Part shown: positions 54,007 through 57,451 of the stretch, piece after piece
How positions within the stretch are numbered: the stretch's first letter is position 1
Layout of the letters: each line of letters starts with the position of its first letter
From: Hyphomicrobiales bacterium
GTDB taxonomy: Bacteria > Pseudomonadota > Alphaproteobacteria > Rhizobiales > Rhizobiaceae
Direction of reading: 5' to 3'
Assembly (NCBI GenBank): GCA_900471485.1
Contig: UCEU01000018.1
Location: 56,394-113,844, forward strand
Length of the DNA: 57,451 nucleotides
Position numbers and translations under genes: made by a program
Notes under the pieces: generated by a model
What the model was told of the DNA's origin: nothing
Database searches by the model: none
Seen by the model: only the letters and a program-made list of their open reading frames with translations

Positions 54007-55390
54007 CGGGCGGTTGCGGCCAGTTCGTAACGCCGCCGGTCCATTTCTCGAAAGCCCTGGAGAGCCTCAGCACGCGCATGTCGTCGAAGCGTGGGCCGAC
54101 GATCTGCAGGCCGATCGGCATGCCTGATTCCGAGAAGCCGCAATTGATCGAGGAGGCCGGCTGCTCCGACATGTTCCACGGGACGGTGAAGCAGATGTGC
54201 TCGAATGGCAGAGCCGGGTCGTTGGTGGGCGAGGCCCATTCGGCGGGGTAGGAGACGATCGGATTGGTCGGCGAGATCACGGCGTCGACCTCGGTGAACA
54301 GCCTGCCGCAGGTCTTTCGCATCTCGATCGTCTGATTGAAGCCCCTGACCGCTTCGACGCCGCTGACGGCGGCGCCGCCTTTCGCCCAGCTGTAGATATA
54401 GGGCAAGATGCTCTCCCGCCGTTCCTCGCTCAGCCCCTCGATATCGCCCCAGAAGCGCGCGCGCCAGAATTTGTCGAGCCCGTCGAGCATGGCGCGGGTG
54501 AGCACCGGCGCCACCGGAACGATGATCGCTCCCACCTCCTCGAAGCGTTTTGCGGCAGCCTCGACGGCCGCCCTCACCTCGTCTTCCACGGCAAGGCCGC
54601 AGCCGGCGTCGAGCATCAGGCCGATCTTCATGCCTCTGACGTCGATATCGAGGTCCATCCAGTCGATATCGTTCGGCGGCAATCCGGTGCCGTCGCGCCA
54701 ATCGGTACGAGACAGCGTCGCCATCGAAAAGGCCGCGTCCTCGACGGTGCGCGTCATCGGCCCGGCGCAACGGCCGACATAATAGGGATCGACAGGGATG
54801 CGGCCATGGCTGGGCTTCAGGCCGAAGATGCCGGTCCATCCGGCGGGCAGGCGCACGGAGCCGCCAATATCGGTGCCGATGTGCAGCGGCCCATAGCCGG
54901 CTGCCGCAGCCGCAGACGCGCCGGCACTGGAGCCGCCCGGGTTCTGCGTGATGTCCCACGGGTTGCGGCTGAGATGGTGAAAGCTCGACAGGCCCGATGA
55001 CAGCATGCCGTAATCCGGGCAGGTGGTCTTGGCGAAGATCACCGCGCCATCCTCGCGCAGGCGCGCGGCGATAGGAGCGTCTTCGGCGGCGGGCTTCAGC
55101 TCGACGGCGCGGGTTCCGAGCGGCACGGGCTGGCCCTTGGTGGCGATCAGCTCCTTGAGCGTGACGGGGATGCCGTCCAGCGCCCCAAGCGTTGCGCCCT
55201 TCATCCACCGGTCGGTCGAGGCCGCGGCTTGGGCACGGGCGGCTTCGGGATCGTATGCGTAGAGCGCGCAGATCGCGGGTTCCCAGCGCTCGATATGCTT
55301 TTCGAGCGCCAGCCAGTATTCGAGCGGCGAGAGGCTCTTTTGAGAGAAGCGCTGGGTCAGCTCGCGGATTGTAAGGTCTGTTTCGGTCAT
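53999..55390 (-). CDS. amidase (amidase-signature family)
   Basis: This 463-residue Ser-cisSer-Lys hydrolase has Lys79 (LDGIPVTLKE), Ser154 (PGGSSAGASAA) and Ser178 (GTDIGGSVRLPA) at the expected spacing. It hydrolyses an amide, but the substrate is not predictable; many members near ABC importers process imported amides or are annotated loosely as glutamyl-tRNA amidotransferase A-like. It lies 27 bp downstream of two Dpp-type permease genes on the same strand, suggesting it acts on what they import. Confidence 0.9.
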   Translation of the reverse strand: MTETDLTIRELTQRFSQKSLSPLEYWLALEKHIERWEPAICALYAYDPEAARAQAAASTDRWMKGATLGALDGIPVTLKELIATKGQPVPLGTRAVELKPAAEDAPIAARLREDGAVIFAKTTCPDYGMLSSGLSSFHHLSRNPWDITQNPGGSSAGASAAAAAGYGPLHIGTDIGGSVRLPAGWTGIFGLKPSHGRIPVDPYYVGRCAGPMTRTVEDAAFSMATLSRTDWRDGTGLPPNDIDWMDLDIDVRGMKIGLMLDAGCGLAVEDEVRAAVEAAAKRFEEVGAIIVPVAPVLTRAMLDGLDKFWRARFWGDIEGLSEERRESILPYIYSWAKGGAAVSGVEAVRGFNQTIEMRKTCGRLFTEVDAVISPTNPIVSYPAEWASPTNDPALPFEHICFTVPWNMSEQPASSINCGFSESGMPIGLQIVGPRFDDMRVLRLSRAFEKWTGGVTNWPQPPVS

Positions 55391-55417
55391 GCGCTGTCTT
55401 TCCGGCCTGTCGATCTG

Positions 55418-56284
55418 TTAACTGCGGCTTGCTTCGCGCGGGTCGAGCAGGTCCCGCAGCCCATCACCCAGAATGTTGAAGCCGAATACCGTGAGCGCGA
55501 TGGCAAAGCCCGGCAGGATGGCGAGCCACGGCGCGAGCGCCAGGAAGGTCTGTGCATCCGCGAGCATCTTGCCCCAGGTCGGCGCCGGCGGCGCGATACC
55601 GAGGCCAAGGAAGCTGAGGCCCGCCTCCGTCAGCACCGCAAGGCCGAGCTGGATGGTCGCGTGGACGATGATCTGGCTCATGATGTTGGGCAGCACGTGG
55701 CGCACGGAGATGGTGAAGCGACTGTTGCCGATGGCGCGGGCGGCCAGCACATAGTCGCGGCTCCAGGCCTGCAGCGCCGTCGCTAGCGTGATGCGCGCGA
55801 AGACGGGGACCATGAAGGTGGCGATGGCGATGATCGCGGTGAGGCGGCCTGGGCCGATGAAGGCGCCGAGCACCATGGCGGAGAGGATCGGCGGCAGCGC
55901 GAAGACGACGTCGCAGGCACGCATGACGAGGCTTTCGAACAGGCCGCGGATCGAAGCCGCCGAAATCCCGACGATGGAGCCGACCGTGCCGCCGATGGCG
56001 ACCGCGACGATGGCGATGGAGAGTGAGTTCCAGCAGCCGACCATCAGCATGGAGAGAACGTCGCGGCCGAACTGGTCTGTGCCGAGAACGCCAAAGGTAA
56101 GGGGCGGCTGCAGCTTGTGGATGATCTGCATCTTGGCCGGCGGCAGCGGCGTCCATACCAGCGACAGCAGCGCCACGGCGACGAGAAACGTCACGACGGT
56201 CGCGCCGGCAATGAGGTTCGCTCTCCGGCCGAGGGAACGCCGCCTGCGGCGCGTTGCGAAAGCCGTGGATGCGATGGGCGCCAT
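55418..56284 (-). CDS. peptide/oligopeptide-type ABC permease (DppC-like)
   Basis: The 288-residue inner-membrane permease has a basic cytoplasmic N-terminus (RRRRRSLGRR) followed by six helices. The EAA loop is YVLAARAIGNSRFTISVRHV, and GLGIAPPAPTWGKMLADAQ is typical of DppC/OppC. It starts 1 bp after its DppB-like partner stops. The substrate-binding and ATPase genes of this transporter are not in view and probably lie beyond the window's right end. Confidence 0.92.
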   Translation of the reverse strand: MAPIASTAFATRRRRRSLGRRANLIAGATVVTFLVAVALLSLVWTPLPPAKMQIIHKLQPPLTFGVLGTDQFGRDVLSMLMVGCWNSLSIAIVAVAIGGTVGSIVGISAASIRGLFESLVMRACDVVFALPPILSAMVLGAFIGPGRLTAIIAIATFMVPVFARITLATALQAWSRDYVLAARAIGNSRFTISVRHVLPNIMSQIIVHATIQLGLAVLTEAGLSFLGLGIAPPAPTWGKMLADAQTFLALAPWLAILPGFAIALTVFGFNILGDGLRDLLDPREASRS

Positions 56285-56285
56285 G

Positions 56286-57233
56286 TCAAAAGCCCTTTCG
56301 CAAACGGGGGTCGATCGCGAGATAGGAGAGATCGACGATGAAGTTCATGACGATGACCAGCGCGGCGAAGAACAGCACCACATCCTGCATGACGACGATG
56401 TCGCGCTGCGAGAGCGCCTGGTAGGCGAGCCGTCCGAGGCCCGGCAGGTTGAAGACGTTCTCCACCAGCACCGCGCCGGCGACGAGGAAGGTGAACTGCA
56501 GGCCTAGAATGGTGAAGACAGGGATGAGCGCGTTCGGTACCGAATGCCGCCAGAGCACGCTTTGCGCCGACAGGCCCTTGGCGACGGCGGTGCGGGTGAA
56601 GTCCTCGTGCAGGGTTTCGAGAACCGCCGTTCGCGTCACGCGGGTGAGCACGCCCGCCTGCGGCAGCGCCAGCGCGACGGATGGCATCAGCAGCGCCTTG
56701 ACCGCCGGCCAGATGCCCGCGCTCCAGCCGGGAAAGCCGCCGGCCGGCATGAGGCCGAGGGTCGTCGAGAACAGGATGATCAGCAGAAGAGCGACCCAGA
56801 AGGCCGGCACCGCGACGCTGATCTGCGAGAAGACAGACGCCACGGCGTCGACAAGGCCGCCGCGATGCGAGGCGGCGAGAACGCCGAGCGGGATGGCGAT
56901 GGCGACGGAGAGCGCGACCGCCATCAGCGCCAGCGGCAGGGTGACGGCCAGGCGCTCGAGGATCAGGCCGGCGACGGGGACGCCATAGGTGTAGGACTGG
57001 CCGAGATCGCCGGAGAGCACGCCGCCCAGCCACTGGATGTAGCGGACGAGCAACGGCTGATCGAGCCCCAGTTCATGCCGCAGCGCCGCCAGCGTATCCG
57101 GCGAGGCCGACGTGCCCAGCATGATGGACGCCGGGTCGCCGGGCAGCAGGCCCATGACGGCGAAGATCAGCAGCGAGACGACGACAAGGGTGACGATGAG
57201 ACCGGCAAGGCGGCGGGAGAGCAGCGCGATCAT
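56286..57233 (-). CDS. peptide/oligopeptide-type ABC permease (DppB-like)
   Basis: This 315-residue permease starts from the ATG at 57233 (MIALLSRRLAGLIVTLVVVS). Six helices, the periplasmic GDPASIMLG motif and the EAA loop DFTRTAVAKGLSAQSVLWRH identify the DppB/OppB class. A TTG nine codons earlier is possible. The nearest upstream sequence is a large palindromic repeat about 70 bp away, which may separate it from its binding-protein gene. Confidence 0.92.
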   Translation of the reverse strand: MIALLSRRLAGLIVTLVVVSLLIFAVMGLLPGDPASIMLGTSASPDTLAALRHELGLDQPLLVRYIQWLGGVLSGDLGQSYTYGVPVAGLILERLAVTLPLALMAVALSVAIAIPLGVLAASHRGGLVDAVASVFSQISVAVPAFWVALLLIILFSTTLGLMPAGGFPGWSAGIWPAVKALLMPSVALALPQAGVLTRVTRTAVLETLHEDFTRTAVAKGLSAQSVLWRHSVPNALIPVFTILGLQFTFLVAGAVLVENVFNLPGLGRLAYQALSQRDIVVMQDVVLFFAALVIVMNFIVDLSYLAIDPRLRKGF

Positions 57234-57304
57234 GCGGCGGCTCGGAGGATTGAAGAGCAACCGCTAACGGGGGCGCTTGCGATGACGTTGGCATCGGCGG
57301 GTGT

Positions 57305-57451
57305 GATACCCCCCTCTGCCCTGCCGGGCATCTCCCCCACAAGGGGGGAGATCGACTCGTGGCGAGGCTTTCGCAAGAATTGAGCGTGGAGCGAGCGGGT
57401 GCCCCTAGCCAATCTCCCCACCTGTGGGGGAGATGCCCGGCAGGGCAGAGG
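57305..57451. repeat. large palindromic intergenic repeat with 29-bp perfect arms
   Basis: The arms 57313-57341 and 57423-57451 are perfect 29-bp inverted repeats running to the last base of the window. Each arm also folds locally: ATCTCCCCC with GGGGGAGAT next to the left arm, ATCTCCCC with GGGGAGAT at the right. About 80 bp lie between the arms. This GC-rich double-hairpin element is of a type found in many copies in rhizobial genomes. The outer eight bases of the left arm (57305-57312) are completed by the window's first 20 bases. Confidence 0.85.

Overview
The window is about 57 kb of GC-rich chromosome with almost no non-coding space. It most likely comes from a Rhizobiaceae member (Rhizobium, Agrobacterium or Ensifer type). 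This is inferred from gene content and order (gpmA-dapB-ABC exporter-glk-mgsA; a ctp/Tad pilus locus near nucleoside-salvage genes), a RIME1-like intergenic element after tadC, and a palindromic repeat of the kind common in rhizobia at both window ends. There is no rRNA, phage, IS transposase or CRISPR. One tRNA-Ser(GGA) is present.

Layout. (1) 50-4012: a C-P lyase operon phnG-H-I-J on the minus strand, cut off at the window edge after phnJ, with the divergent GntR/UTRA regulator phnF. The shared promoter has a clear PHO box and a 7-bp inverted repeat. (2) 4016-6673: two toxin-antitoxin modules (HigBA-like and ParDE-like) around a divergent SDR dehydrogenase/HxlR regulator pair; each of these three units has a palindrome in its promoter. 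(3) 6754-13488: central metabolism and envelope genes on the minus strand (gpmA, dapB, an ABC exporter, glk, mgsA, a murein endopeptidase) ending in a YecD-like isochorismatase-fold protein that is divergent from a TetR regulator. (4) 14268-20980: a YejABEF-type peptide ABC importer with a VapBC-like module wedged between yejE and yejF. (5) 21002-26658: a 2-hydroxyacid reductase, pncB, an MFS transporter, several small envelope or unknown proteins, and the tRNA. (6) 26927-38494: a nucleoside uptake and salvage block. A BMP-family nucleoside ABC importer is followed by cdd, punA, deoC and deoA; the minus-strand genes deoB, add and upp come next, with a retropepsin-like protease between the two groups.

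(7) 38585-51141: a Tad (Flp/ctp) pilus locus. Pilin, prepilin peptidase, cpaB-C-D-E-F, tadB and tadC run on the plus strand. Two TadE-like pseudopilins and a small secretin-N-domain protein run divergently, and tadD follows beyond a RIME1 element and a LysE exporter. (8) 51286-57233: an M17 aminopeptidase, a MarR regulator and a cytoplasmic YkfC-like NlpC/P60 peptidase, then an amidase and two Dpp-type permeases on the minus strand. The last 150 bases are a large palindromic repeat whose sequence also begins the window.

Functional reading. Most of the window is nutrient scavenging: phosphonates, peptides, nucleosides, nicotinate and possibly murein peptides. Products feed lower glycolysis and the pentose pool (DeoB/DeoC, Glk, GpmA, MgsA). 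I found no clearly new multi-gene defence or biosynthetic system. The most unusual items are the toxin-antitoxin module inside the yej operon, several well-formed unannotated operators, a small secreted protein with a predicted Cu/Ni-binding N-terminus, and the split organisation of the Tad locus.
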